From Herbiconiux sp. SALV-R1 (GTDB lineage: Bacteria; Actinomycetota; Actinomycetes; Actinomycetales; Microbacteriaceae), in the NCBI RefSeq assembly GCF_013113715.1, contig NZ_CP053344.1:3720001-3784000 (forward strand): DNA of 64,000 nt, read 5' to 3'. This document shows, piece by piece, positions 51,008-59,697 of the stretch (position 1 is the first letter of the stretch; each line of letters opens with the position of its first letter). The position numbers were made by a program, and so were the translations under genes. Under the pieces are notes generated by a model, which did no database searches, was not told the origin of the DNA, and saw only the letters and a program-made list of their open reading frames with translations.

Positions 51008-52227
51008 GCGGCACTGAGGCCACAGGCATCACGGACGCCATCGACGAGGTGGTCGTCGTCGGTGGTGGCATCGGGGGGCTCGGCGCGGCTCTCGCCCTGG
51101 CGCGCTCCGGTGTACGGGTGCGTCTGCTCGAACGCGCACCCGAGTTCGGCGAGATCGGCGCCGGACTGCAGATCGGTCCGAACGCGGTGCGCTCCTTCGA
51201 TCGACTGGGCGTGCTCGACGCCATCTACCGGCTCGCCGTGTTCCCGCAGCACGCGCGCATCTCCGATGCGATCACCGGGAAGGAGCTCACACGCATCGAC
51301 TTCCAGGAACCGATGGTCGAGCGCTTCGGCTACCCGTACCTGGTGCTGCACCGGAGCGATGTGCACTCGGTGCTTCTGGCCGCATGCCGCGCGCATCCGT
51401 CGATCGAGCTGGAGAACGATCGCACCCTCGAGGAGGTCGTCGACGAGGGCGACACCATGCTCGTGCGCTGCGCCGGCGGCATCGTCTACAGGGCGAGACT
51501 CGTCGTGGGCGCCGACGGCATCAACTCCCGTGTCCGCCGTCTCATCACCGTCGACGAACCCGTCTTCAGCGGTTACACGGCGTATCGCGGAACGATCCCC
51601 ATCGACCGCCTTCCGCCCGAAGACAGAACGGATGCGGTGCTGCTGTGGATCGGGCCCGGTATCCACCTCATGCAGTACCCGGTGCGCCGGGGCGAGCTGT
51701 ACAACCAGGTCGCCGTGTTCCGCAGCGAGCGTTACGCCCAGGGCCGCGAGGATTGGGGCACCCCTGAGGAGCTGAGTGAGCAGTTCGCGAAGGCCTGCGA
51801 GTCGGTCGGGGTCGCCGTTGGTCGCCTGGGCGATGCGCGCGCGTACCCGAATTACGACAAGGACCCCATCGACAGCTACGTGTCGGGGCGCGCCGTCCTC
51901 ATCGGCGATGCCGCCCATCCGATGCTCCAATACCTCGGCCAGGGCGCCTGCCAGGCCCTCGAAGACGGACTCGCCCTGGCCGCGGCACTCGGCGGCGGCG
52001 TCGACGAACCCGCCGATGCGCTACGTCTCTACGACGAGAAGCGGGTCGCACACACGGCTCGGTGTCAGCGCACCGCCCGCCCGTGGGGTGAGTCGTGGCA
52101 CACCACCGATGCGACGACGCTCGCCTACCGCGACCGCTACTTCGCGGCCCGACGAAGCGACGACTACTCCGACGTCGCCTGGCTTTACGACGACGCTCTC
52201 GCCTGGACGGAGGCCCTCCGCGCATGA
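51004..52227 (+). CDS. FAD-dependent aromatic hydroxylase, probable 3-hydroxybenzoate 6-hydroxylase
   Basis: 407 residues of the class A flavoprotein monooxygenases. GxGxxG is VVVGGGIGGLGAALALA, the DG motif is VVGADGINSRVR, and the GD motif is AVLIGDAAHPMLQYLGQGACQALED. GIHLMQYPVRRGELYNQVAVF near 205-225 resembles 3-hydroxybenzoate 6-hydroxylases and salicylate hydroxylases. With a gentisate dioxygenase encoded directly upstream, conversion of 3-hydroxybenzoate (or salicylate) to gentisate is the best guess. ATGA overlaps on both ends couple it to its neighbours. Confidence 0.9.
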   Translation: MSGTEATGITDAIDEVVVVGGGIGGLGAALALARSGVRVRLLERAPEFGEIGAGLQIGPNAVRSFDRLGVLDAIYRLAVFPQHARISDAITGKELTRIDFQEPMVERFGYPYLVLHRSDVHSVLLAACRAHPSIELENDRTLEEVVDEGDTMLVRCAGGIVYRARLVVGADGINSRVRRLITVDEPVFSGYTAYRGTIPIDRLPPEDRTDAVLLWIGPGIHLMQYPVRRGELYNQVAVFRSERYAQGREDWGTPEELSEQFAKACESVGVAVGRLGDARAYPNYDKDPIDSYVSGRAVLIGDAAHPMLQYLGQGACQALEDGLALAAALGGGVDEPADALRLYDEKRVAHTARCQRTARPWGESWHTTDATTLAYRDRYFAARRSDDYSDVAWLYDDALAWTEALRA

Positions 52228-53123
52228 AGCTGCTGAGTTTCGAGATCGACGGAGTACCACGGGTGGGCATCGCGGTCGACGACACCATCGTGCCCCTGCA
52301 GGTGCCGGCCGGTCGCGGCACGAGTCCCATGCGACGGCTGCTGCTCGAGCACGGACACGACCTCGCCGCGAGCATCGGCGCTCTGAGCGGCGAGCCGATA
52401 CCCCGAGGGTCGGTGACCGTGCTCCCGCTCGTACCCGACCCGGGCAAGGTGGTGGCAGCCCCGGTCAACTACGTCGACCATCAGGCGGAGATGCAGGAGG
52501 ATGCCCACATCGACTCCCTCGGTGTGTTCCTCAAGGCGCCCACATCCGTGCTCGCCCACGGCGGAACGGTGCGCCTGCCCTACACCGACAGGCGCTTCGA
52601 CCAGGAGGGCGAACTCGCGGTCGTCATCGGTCGGCGGGCCTCGCACGTGAGCGCCTCCGAAGCCCTCGATCATGTGGCGGGCTACACGCTGCTGCTCGAC
52701 ATGACGATGCGCGGCGGAGAGGACCGCTCGACCCGCAAGTCGTTCGACACCTTCACCCCTGTCGGCCCCCACCTCGTCACACCCGACGAGGCGGGTGGCT
52801 GGGAGAAGATGCGGCTCCGCACCTGGGTCGCGGGCGAGCTGAGACAAGACGCAGACGTCGTCGACCTCATCTGGGGCATCCCGGCCCTCATCGAGTACGC
52901 CTCGTCCGTCATGACGTTGGAACCCGGCGACATCGTCACCTCAGGGACGCCGGCGGGTATCGGCCAGGTGCGTGAAGGCGACGCGGTGGCGGTCGAGGTC
53001 GAGGGCGTGGGGCGCCTCGAGGTGAGGGTGACCGAGGAGGGCGCGGTGCCGTGCCCGACGAAGGGCGCAGGCCGCGGGCCCCGGCCGCCAGAGACAGTCA
53101 CCCCCGTGCGGCAGCGCGCGTAG
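52224..53123 (+). CDS. Fumarylacetoacetate hydrolase-family protein (first copy)
   Basis: 299 residues. Divergent N-terminus, then the FAH core from VVAAPVNYVDHQAEM. Metal-ligand acids are expected in FDQEGELAVVIGR (two Glu) and the TLLLDMTMRGGED Asp. FTPVGPHLVTPDEAG and PGDIVTSGTPAGIGQVREGD are family motifs. It would hydrolyse fumarylpyruvate or a related acylpyruvate. A second FAH gene lies 400 nt downstream, so the two probably differ in substrate. ATGA overlap with the hydroxylase. Confidence 0.88.
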   Translation: MKLLSFEIDGVPRVGIAVDDTIVPLQVPAGRGTSPMRRLLLEHGHDLAASIGALSGEPIPRGSVTVLPLVPDPGKVVAAPVNYVDHQAEMQEDAHIDSLGVFLKAPTSVLAHGGTVRLPYTDRRFDQEGELAVVIGRRASHVSASEALDHVAGYTLLLDMTMRGGEDRSTRKSFDTFTPVGPHLVTPDEAGGWEKMRLRTWVAGELRQDADVVDLIWGIPALIEYASSVMTLEPGDIVTSGTPAGIGQVREGDAVAVEVEGVGRLEVRVTEEGAVPCPTKGAGRGPRPPETVTPVRQRA

Positions 53124-53124
53124 C

Positions 53125-53403
53125 TCAGATGAACAGGTCCTTGAACTCGTGCACGTCGACCTCGATCTGCCGCTGCGCATCCCCTCCCACGGCATAGGTG
53201 AAGAGGCGGAGCTCGATCGCGTGCTCGCCGATCACCGTCGTCGTCTCCGCACTCAGATGACCGTGGAACGCCGGATCACTGGAGGTGACGGCCCAGCCGT
53301 CATCCACAGCCGCGAAGCGGACGACGTCGGCGCCGATGCGGAATCCACCCTGCCCCGCGGGGAGCTGGGCGAACGAGGCGAGGGGCGGGAATGCTGTCTC
53401 CAT
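53125..53403 (-). CDS. Small hypothetical protein, opposite strand within the gentisate cluster
   Basis: 92 residues with GGGGGA shortly before the ATG. Alternating hydrophobic/charged strands (VVRFAAVDDGWAVTSSDPAF, TVIGEHAIELRLFTYAVGG, RQIEVDVHEFKDLFI) suggest a small beta-rich domain. No signal peptide and no family recognised. It ends two bases from the upstream FAH stop, convergent. The coding potential is plausible but not certain. Confidence 0.55.
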   Translation of the reverse strand: METAFPPLASFAQLPAGQGGFRIGADVVRFAAVDDGWAVTSSDPAFHGHLSAETTTVIGEHAIELRLFTYAVGGDAQRQIEVDVHEFKDLFI

Positions 53404-53527
53404 TCCCCCATGCTCGGGCTTCGCTGCCGCAGTGGCACCCGTGCGAGTCGCTCAGTGGAACACCCGCGTTCCTCCACACCCTACGCACCCCCGATCACAC
53501 CCCCACTAACTATCTGAAAGTGTCCCC

Positions 53528-54367
53528 ATGAAGCTCGCCACCCTCCGCACCACCCCCACCTCCACCGTCGCCGTTCGTGTCGATGCCGACACCGCCGTCG
53601 AGATCGACGGCTTCACCGACGTCGGCGCCCTGCTCGCCGACCCCACTTGGCGTCAGATCGCCGAAGCGGCCACCGGCACCGCGCATCCGCTCGACCAGGT
53701 GAACGACGAGCAGTGGGCACCCGTCGTGTCGGCACCCTCGAAGATCGTGTGCGTGGGCCTGAACTACCGCAACCACATCCTCGAGATGGGGCGCGAACTG
53801 CCCGAGCACCCCACCCTGTTCGCCAAGTACCCCGAAGCGCTCATCGGGCCGTACGACCCGATCGTGCTGCCCGAGTACGCCTCGCACGCCGTCGACTGGG
53901 AGGCCGAACTCGCCGTCGTGATCGGGCAGCGCGCACGGCGACTCACTGCGACCGAAGCATCCGACGCCATCGCCGGCTACTCGGTGCTCAACGATGTGAC
54001 CATGCGCGACTTCCAGTACCGCACGCCGGAGTGGTTCCAGGGCAAGACCTTCGAGGCCACCACACCGTTCGGGCCCGTGCTCGTGACGCCAGACGAGTAC
54101 GCGGTCGACACCGACATCCGCACCGAGGTCGACGGCGAGACCATGCAGCACTCCAACACCGACGACCTGGTCTTCGACCCGGCGGCGCTCGTCGCCTACA
54201 TCTCGCAGATCGTCGCCCTGAACCCGGGCGACGTCATCGCGAGCGGCACCCCCGGCGGCGTCGGGCACGCCTGCAAGCCCGCACGGTACCTCACCGACGG
54301 CGCCACCCTCGTCACCTCGATCGAGGGCATCGGCACGCTGCGCAACCCCGTGCGCGCGGAGGCCTGA
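53528..54367 (+). CDS. Fumarylacetoacetate hydrolase-family protein, probable fumarylpyruvate hydrolase
   Basis: 279 residues. The FAH core begins at KIVCVGLNYRNHILEMG. Metal-ligand acids are in DWEAELAVVIGQRARR (Glu pair) and YSVLNDVTMRDFQYR (Asp). GKTFEATTPFGPVLVTPDE and PGDVIASGTPGGVGHACKPARYL complete the site. It is followed after 3 nt by the maleylpyruvate isomerase gene, so it most probably cleaves fumarylpyruvate to fumarate and pyruvate. The ribosome site is weak. Confidence 0.9.
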   Translation: MKLATLRTTPTSTVAVRVDADTAVEIDGFTDVGALLADPTWRQIAEAATGTAHPLDQVNDEQWAPVVSAPSKIVCVGLNYRNHILEMGRELPEHPTLFAKYPEALIGPYDPIVLPEYASHAVDWEAELAVVIGQRARRLTATEASDAIAGYSVLNDVTMRDFQYRTPEWFQGKTFEATTPFGPVLVTPDEYAVDTDIRTEVDGETMQHSNTDDLVFDPAALVAYISQIVALNPGDVIASGTPGGVGHACKPARYLTDGATLVTSIEGIGTLRNPVRAEA

Positions 54368-54370
54368 GCC

Positions 54371-55120
54371 GTGGTCGCCCGCACCGATCTCGTTACCCAC
54401 CCCGCCGCCATTGCCGGCTTGTTGCTCGCCCGGCGGGGGCAGGCCTACTACTCGCGCAAGCTCAACGAACTGACGGACGCCGAGTTCGACGGCGCCACAC
54501 TGCTGCCCGGATGGTCGCGACGCGAGCTGATCGCCCACGTCGGGCTGAACGCACGGGCCCTCACCCGCCTCATCGAGTGGGCTGCGACCGGCATAGAGAC
54601 ACCGATGTATGAGTCGATGGCGCAGCGCGATGAGGAGATCGCTCTGTCGGCGACCCTGCCGGCCCTGGCGCTGCGCAATCTCTCCGACCACGCTGCCATT
54701 CACCTCACCGTGGAGTGGCGCGATCTCCCCGACGCCGACTGGTCGAACCTCGTGCGCACCGCGCAGGGGCGCACCGTGCCCGTGTCGGAGACGGTGTGGA
54801 TGCGCACTCGCGAGGTCTGGATCCACGCCGTCGACCTCGCCAACGGCGGTCGCTTCGACGACATCCCCGCACCCGTGATCGACCGCTTGCTCCGTGAGGT
54901 GCTCAGCGCGTGGGACAGGCGGCGGGTGGCGGAGTCGCTCCCTGTCTTCGCATTCGAGGCCACCGACCGCTCCGCTCCGTTCCTTTCGACGGATGTCACC
55001 TCTGACGTCGTACTGCGCGGCACCGCTGCGTCGCTTGCGCAGTGGGCGACCGGCAGGGGTGCGGAGGGGGTCACCACCGCAGTCGGACAGCCGGCGCCCG
55101 AGCCGCCTCATTGGCTGTGA
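54371..55120 (+). CDS. Mycothiol-dependent maleylpyruvate isomerase
   Basis: 249 residues of the DinB-like/MDMPI fold. Zinc ligands are expected in RRELIAHVGLNARAL (His) and TREVWIHAVDL (Glu and His). The N-terminal helices (RRGQAYYSRKLNELTDAEFD) match the family, and the small C-terminal SCP2-like lobe is present (TSDVVLRGTAASLAQWATGR). It isomerises maleylpyruvate to fumarylpyruvate using mycothiol, which supports an actinobacterial host. GTG start three bases after the hydrolase stop. Confidence 0.92.
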   Translation: MVARTDLVTHPAAIAGLLLARRGQAYYSRKLNELTDAEFDGATLLPGWSRRELIAHVGLNARALTRLIEWAATGIETPMYESMAQRDEEIALSATLPALALRNLSDHAAIHLTVEWRDLPDADWSNLVRTAQGRTVPVSETVWMRTREVWIHAVDLANGGRFDDIPAPVIDRLLREVLSAWDRRRVAESLPVFAFEATDRSAPFLSTDVTSDVVLRGTAASLAQWATGRGAEGVTTAVGQPAPEPPHWL

Positions 55121-55163
55121 CCGAGGCTCACGCGAGGGGCGGCGTTACCAGAGGGGATGTCTC

Positions 55164-56384
55164 GTGAACGGTCAGAACCGAGATTCGCGGCCCGGGGGCT
55201 GGTTCCTCAGCTCTAGACGAGTCGTGGGCGACGGGCAAGGGGTCACACGACTTGAATTGTTCTTCGACCTGATCTTCGTCTACGCGTTCACCCAGGTCAC
55301 CCAAACAATGGTGCACGAGCACAACGCGCTGGGGGTCCTTCAAGGATTGATAATCCTTGGACTGCTGTGGTGGTCCTGGGTCGCGTACGCGTGGCTCGGC
55401 AACCAGGCGTTCGCCGAACGCGGCCTGATGCCGTTCGGCCTGGGGACAGCCGCGGCTCTCATGTTCGTCATCGCCTTTGCCGTCCCCGATGTCTTCTCTG
55501 ACGAGAGTTCGCCGCGGCTTGCTCCGATCGTTCTTGTCATCGCCTACGTGCTCGTTCGACTGATCCACATCGGGCTGTACCTCATTGCAGCTCGTGACGA
55601 CCGAGGATTGAGGCGGCAGCTCATCCTGACGAATTCCATCGCCGTGGTCCCGATGGCCGTGCTGTTGATGGCAGGCGCATGGTCGGGAGGGGCGGCGCAG
55701 ACCTGGTTGTGGCTGGCCGCTCTGATCTACGATGCGGGAGCTGTCTACTTCACTTCGAGCCGAGGGGAGTTCCGGGTGAACTCGACAGCTCACGCGGCCG
55801 AGCGTTTCGGTCTGGTGGTGATTCTGGCTCTCGGAGAGTCCGTGATCGCCATGGGTGCCGGTCTCAGCCACGTAGACCTCGACGGCGCATCGATCGCTGG
55901 TGTTTTTCTGGCCGTGGCTGGCAACATCGTCGTCTGGTGGCTCTATTTCCATCACTTCTCAGACACTGTCGAGGCTGCTCTTCGGAAACGCTCCGGGAAG
56001 GCTCGTCTGGAGGATGCCACGCTCATCTACACATTCGCGCATTTCTTGATCGTCGCGGGCATCCTGCTCACGGCTGCCGGAATCGAATCCGCCATGTCGC
56101 ACATCGGAGACTGGCAGTCCATAGGACCGTTCAGTTCCATCGCGATCGCAGCCGGCGGCTCACTCGTTCTCGTCGCCACGGCGGCGATTTGGAAACGCGT
56201 CACCAGGAGGGTCTTGATCTTTCGCTTGATCGTCGGCGTCGCCTTCATCCCAGGATCAGTGCTCGCCGCACAGCTCGTCCCAATTGCATACTTCACCGTG
56301 TTCGTGCTTGCGGGGGCATCACTGATTCTGATCGAATCGCTCACCCGGGAGTTGCGCGTCCCATCGACGCCGGGACCGGCGTAG
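55164..56384 (+). CDS. Low-temperature-requirement A (LtrA)-family membrane protein
   Basis: 406 residues with about 10-11 hydrophobic helices. The N-terminal signature VTRLELFFDLIFVYAFTQVTQ, the AERFGLVVILALGESVIAMGAG segment and VAGNIVVWWLYFHHFSDT are characteristic. The biochemical function of LtrA proteins is unknown. The GTG at 55164 has AGAGGGGA 6 nt upstream. By eye its third positions are less G/C-rich than in the neighbouring genes, which may reflect later acquisition. It converges on an AraC gene with a 44-nt gap. Confidence 0.9.
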   Translation: MNGQNRDSRPGGWFLSSRRVVGDGQGVTRLELFFDLIFVYAFTQVTQTMVHEHNALGVLQGLIILGLLWWSWVAYAWLGNQAFAERGLMPFGLGTAAALMFVIAFAVPDVFSDESSPRLAPIVLVIAYVLVRLIHIGLYLIAARDDRGLRRQLILTNSIAVVPMAVLLMAGAWSGGAAQTWLWLAALIYDAGAVYFTSSRGEFRVNSTAHAAERFGLVVILALGESVIAMGAGLSHVDLDGASIAGVFLAVAGNIVVWWLYFHHFSDTVEAALRKRSGKARLEDATLIYTFAHFLIVAGILLTAAGIESAMSHIGDWQSIGPFSSIAIAAGGSLVLVATAAIWKRVTRRVLIFRLIVGVAFIPGSVLAAQLVPIAYFTVFVLAGASLILIESLTRELRVPSTPGPA

Positions 56385-56428
56385 AGCAGACCAGCACAAG
56401 GTCGGCAGCTTGGGACGACCGCGACGGG

Positions 56429-57283
56429 CTAGACCCCGGCGGTCGCAGCCCACGCCCGCGGCGACACCCCGACCCGCTGGGTGAACGCGCGGGAGAACGC
56501 CGGCGCGCTCGCGTAGCCGAGGCGCGACGCCGTCAGGCCCACGGGCTGCCCGGCCAGCAGCATCTCCTGCGCCAGCATCACCCGCCACGTCGTGAGGTAC
56601 TCGACCGGAGGCACCCCGACGAGCGCGGTGAAGCGCGCCGCGAAGGTGCTGCGCGAGAGCCGCGCCGCGGCGGCGAGCGACGTCAGCGACCAGCGCTCGC
56701 CGGGCGCTTCGTGCAGCGCTACGAGCGCCCGGGCGAGGGCCGGGTCGGCGAGCCCGGTGAGGAGACCGGCCGGGAGGCCGACCTGGTCGGCGTGGTCGAG
56801 CATCCAGCGGAACAGCTGCATCAGCACCACCTCGAACAGGCGGTCGACGATCACCCGCTGCCCGCAGGCCGCCGCGTCGACCTCGGCGAACAGCAGGTCG
56901 AGCGCGGGCCGCAGCGTGGGCACCGCGTCGAGCGGCACCACCACAACGGGCGGCAGGGCGAGGAAGAGCGGATGCACGCCCCCGCCCGCGACGTCGACGG
57001 TGGCGCAGGCGAAGTCGGAGTCGTCGGTCGGCGCGTTGTGGAAGGCGTGCTCGAGCGGGCGGGGGTAGAAGAGCAGACTCGGCTCATCCACCTGGAGCGT
57101 CTCGAGCCTGCCGTCGGCGCCGAGATGGGTGACCGACATCTCACCCTCGCGCAGCACGTGGAGGAACCCGCGGCCGGGCTTCGCGGCGAAGGTGGTGACG
57201 CCACAGAGCGGGCCGGCGTGGAACAGGGCGGCACGGATGCGGAACCGCTCGAGCAGCGATGACAGACGGTCGACAGGGTCCAT
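56429..57283 (-). CDS. AraC-family regulator with cupin_6-type sensor domain
   Basis: 284 residues. The N-terminal cupin-like domain (FAAKPGRGFLHVLREGEMSV, LLFYPRPLEHAFHNAP) matches the AraC-type cupin_6 family. The C-terminal double HTH spans about 195-284 (WSLTSLAAAARLSRSTFAARFTALVG, GLTASRLGYASAPAFSRAFTQRVGVSPRAW). It is divergent from the CMD/AhpD-like gene and likely controls it via the palindrome at 57306-57330. Confidence 0.9.
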   Translation of the reverse strand: MDPVDRLSSLLERFRIRAALFHAGPLCGVTTFAAKPGRGFLHVLREGEMSVTHLGADGRLETLQVDEPSLLFYPRPLEHAFHNAPTDDSDFACATVDVAGGGVHPLFLALPPVVVVPLDAVPTLRPALDLLFAEVDAAACGQRVIVDRLFEVVLMQLFRWMLDHADQVGLPAGLLTGLADPALARALVALHEAPGERWSLTSLAAAARLSRSTFAARFTALVGVPPVEYLTTWRVMLAQEMLLAGQPVGLTASRLGYASAPAFSRAFTQRVGVSPRAWAATAGV

Positions 57284-57305
57284 GGCACCAGCATCTCAGA
57301 TGATC

Positions 57306-57330
57306 TGCATCGAAGTCGAGACTCGATGCA
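57306..57330. promoter_or_regulatory. Palindromic operator between AraC and CMD genes
   Basis: TGCATCGA and TCGATGCA are perfect 8-bp arms around a 9-nt spacer, 22 nt upstream of the AraC start. A symmetrical site is unusual for AraC regulators, which mostly bind direct repeats. Confidence 0.6.
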
Positions 57331-57366
57331 ACGACTCATCCGAATGGCAGCGCCAGCATGGAAGCA

Positions 57367-57383
57367 GCCCGGAAAGACCGGGC
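57367..57383 (+). other. Leader hairpin of the CMD gene
   Basis: GCCCGG-AAAGA-CCGGGC, a perfect 6-bp stem, lies 22 nt before the CMD start codon. It could affect translation or serve as an operator half. Confidence 0.35.
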
Positions 57384-57405
57384 ACCAGCACAGATCGGAA
57401 GACCC

Positions 57406-57951
57406 ATGTCTCTCCCCCTCGTCGACCCCGAGACCGCCACCGGCACGACCAAGGAGCAGCTCGACCAGATCAGGGCCGCCTTCGGCACGGTGCCCGCCAT
57501 GTTCAAGACCGTCGCGAACTCGCCCGCAGCCCTCACCAGCATGTGGACCGCGTTCGGCGCCTTCGGCGCGAGCAGCGCCCTCGGTGCCGCCTTGGGCGAG
57601 CAGATCGCCGTCGCCGTGGCGAACCGCAACTCCTGCGAGTACTGCCTCGCCGCCCACTCGGCACTCGGCCGCAAGGCGGGGGTGAGCCGGGAGGCCATGG
57701 TCGCCGCTCAGGCCGGTGAGTCCGACGACCCGAAGACGGCGGCCATCCTCACCTTCGCGCTGAAGCTGGTGGAGCAGCGGGGTCAGCTCGACGCCGCCGA
57801 CGTCGAGGCGGTGCGCGCCCACGGCGTGACCGACGAGCAGGTGGTGGAGATCGTGGCCCAGGTCGCCCTCAACCTGTTCACCAACTACGTCAACGTCGCC
57901 CTCGCGGTTCCCGTCGACTTCCCCACCGTCCCCCTCCGCCGCGCCGCCTGA
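57406..57951 (+). CDS. Carboxymuconolactone decarboxylase/AhpD-family protein
   Basis: 181 residues. The AhpD redox motif SCEYCLAAHSALGRKAG gives Cys-x2-Cys-x3-His, and EQIAVAVANRNSC precedes it. The N-terminal TTKEQLDQIRAAFGTVPAMFKTVANSP is typical of peroxidase-related CMD proteins. The function is probably peroxide or organic-peroxide reduction rather than lactone decarboxylation. GGAAG precedes the ATG at 57406; an ATG 16 codons upstream lies within the leader. It is divergent from an AraC-cupin regulator. Confidence 0.88.
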   Translation: MSLPLVDPETATGTTKEQLDQIRAAFGTVPAMFKTVANSPAALTSMWTAFGAFGASSALGAALGEQIAVAVANRNSCEYCLAAHSALGRKAGVSREAMVAAQAGESDDPKTAAILTFALKLVEQRGQLDAADVEAVRAHGVTDEQVVEIVAQVALNLFTNYVNVALAVPVDFPTVPLRRAA

Positions 57952-58018
57952 CCGTCGCCTGGCCGGGGCATCACGGGAAGTGGATGCGCGGGGCGGGTCG
58001 TTCTGAGACGATGTCCCC

Positions 58019-58966
58019 GTGACCGAGTTGCTCCAGCGGATGGCCGTCGCCGGCGACGACCTCGACGCGGCGAAAGCCCTGTACGAGAACGGGTACAACG
58101 GTGCCGGCTTCCGGGTCGAACGCACCGAGCTCGACTTCGGCTACCGCTACAGCATCGCCGGCGGCGACGACATGACCTTCCGCTCCTCGACCTTCCTCGG
58201 CTCGATCAAGGGTCGGCTCGAACCGAACGACGAGTACATCGTGTCGTGGCTGCACACCGGCACGGCGAGCCTCTCGGTGGGCTGCGAGCTCATCGACTGG
58301 GCGGGCGGCACCCCGTGGCTGTTCCCCACGGGCACACCGTTCGACTTCGACTCCCGCGACTACCGGCAGAGCCTCATCGCCTTCCGCGGCGGCTACCTCG
58401 AACAGGTGGCCGCCGAGGAGGGCGCCACCGCCGGCGGCCCGGTGCTGTTCCAGTACGCCCAGGTGCCGGGCAGCGCCGAACTGCGGCAGTGGAAGCAGGT
58501 CGTCGAGGAAGCCGCTCACCTCGTGCTGCAGAGCAAGCCGTCGAAGCTCCAGATGTCGCAGATCTCCCGCCGCACCGCGGTCGCCCTGCTCGACTGCTTC
58601 CCCCACGTGCGTCTCGACCCTCCGCCCGAGATGCTCCTCCCGCACACCGGGCGCCTCCGCACGGCCGTGGACTTCATCCATGCCCACGCCCACCAGACGG
58701 TGACGCCCACCGAACTCGCCGAGGCAGCAGGTCTGACGCTGCGAGGCCTGCAGCAGGCCTTCCGTCGGCGCCTCGGGCTCACCCCCACCGCCTATCTGCG
58801 CCAGGTGCGCCTCGACCGCGCCCACGACGAACTGCTCGCGCTCACCCCCCACGAGACCACGGTGGGATCGGTCGCCGCCGCCTGGGGCTTCACCGACTTC
58901 GGGCGCTTCTCGGTCGCCTATCGCGCCCGCTTCGGGGAGTCTCCCCGAGACACCCTGCGCCGCTGA
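58019..58966 (+). CDS. AraC-family transcriptional regulator
   Basis: 315 residues. The N-terminal AraC_binding_2-type domain (FGYRYSIAGGDDMTFRSSTFLGSIKG, WLFPTGTPFDFDSRDY) precedes a C-terminal double HTH, about 215-315 (VTPTELAEAAGLTLRGLQQAFRRRLGLTPTAYLRQVRLDRAHDEL broken here, and AAAWGFTDFGRFSVAYRARFGESP). Start GTG. No target gene is evident; it stands alone between the CMD gene and the sigma factor gene. A hairpin terminator follows. Confidence 0.9.
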   Translation: MTELLQRMAVAGDDLDAAKALYENGYNGAGFRVERTELDFGYRYSIAGGDDMTFRSSTFLGSIKGRLEPNDEYIVSWLHTGTASLSVGCELIDWAGGTPWLFPTGTPFDFDSRDYRQSLIAFRGGYLEQVAAEEGATAGGPVLFQYAQVPGSAELRQWKQVVEEAAHLVLQSKPSKLQMSQISRRTAVALLDCFPHVRLDPPPEMLLPHTGRLRTAVDFIHAHAHQTVTPTELAEAAGLTLRGLQQAFRRRLGLTPTAYLRQVRLDRAHDELLALTPHETTVGSVAAAWGFTDFGRFSVAYRARFGESPRDTLRR

Positions 58967-59022
58967 CCCAGGGCGCCAGGCACGGTCGGCGGATGCGCGC
59001 GGTGTTCGTTCTGCGGATAACC

Positions 59023-59046
59023 GCGGGCACCTCGCTCGGTGCCCGC
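59023..59046. terminator. Hairpin terminator after the AraC gene
   Basis: GCGGGCACC and GGTGCCCGC form a perfect 9-bp stem with a TCGCTC loop, 56 nt after the AraC stop. A clear U tract is missing. Confidence 0.6.
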
Positions 59047-59130
59047 AGGGAATGAGTTGCCCGCCGAATCAACGGTGGTAGGCCCGGAAGCGTCACGGAA
59101 GAATCCGCGACAGCGTGAAGGGCAATCCAC

Positions 59131-59697
59131 GTGGCCGACCAGACCCGAATCCGCGGTGTGCAGCAGCTCACCGACGGCGCTCTCGCCTCCCGTGCCGCCG
59201 ACGGCGACCCGGAGGCCTTCCGGCAACTCATCACCCGGCACTCCTCGCTCCTGCGCGCCTACGTCACCCGCATCGTGAGGTCGGCCGCCGAGGCCGACGA
59301 CGTGGTGCAGGAGGCCTTCCTCATCGCGTGGCGTCGCCTGCCGGAGTTGCGGAACCCCGAGGCCGTGAAAGCCTGGTTGATGCGCATCGCGAGCCGCGAG
59401 GCGTTCAGCCACCTGAGACACCGGAACGCCGACATGCCCCTCGACCAGATCGTCGAACGCCCCTCCCCCACCCTGCAGCCCGAGGCGCGCGTGGTGCACG
59501 ACCTGCAGCTGCAGGCCCTCGCCACCGCGCTCGACCGGCTGCCCGAGGCCCAACGGCAGAGCTGGCTGCTGCGCGAGATGGCCGGCCTCGGCTACGCCGA
59601 GATCGCGGAGGAGCTGAGTGTGCCCGTCAGCACGGTACGAGGCATGATCGCCCGGGCCAGGGCGAGCATCCTGGTGCAGATGGAGGCGTGGCGATGA
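59131..59697 (+). CDS. Sigma-70-family RNA polymerase sigma factor (ECF-like)
   Basis: 188 residues. Region 2 runs about residues 15-85 (FRQLITRHSSLLRAYVTRIVR, EADDVVQEAFLIAWRRLPEL), with a -10-binding part (AVKAWLMRIASREAFSHLRHR). Region 4 runs about 130-180 (ALDRLPEAQRQSWLLREMAGLGYAEIAEELSVPVSTVRGMIARAR). This is the ECF layout. Start GTG. Its TGA overlaps the next ATG, whose product has a Cys-containing N-terminus and an Asp23 domain, so that neighbour may be its anti-sigma or effector. Confidence 0.93.
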   Translation: MADQTRIRGVQQLTDGALASRAADGDPEAFRQLITRHSSLLRAYVTRIVRSAAEADDVVQEAFLIAWRRLPELRNPEAVKAWLMRIASREAFSHLRHRNADMPLDQIVERPSPTLQPEARVVHDLQLQALATALDRLPEAQRQSWLLREMAGLGYAEIAEELSVPVSTVRGMIARARASILVQMEAWR

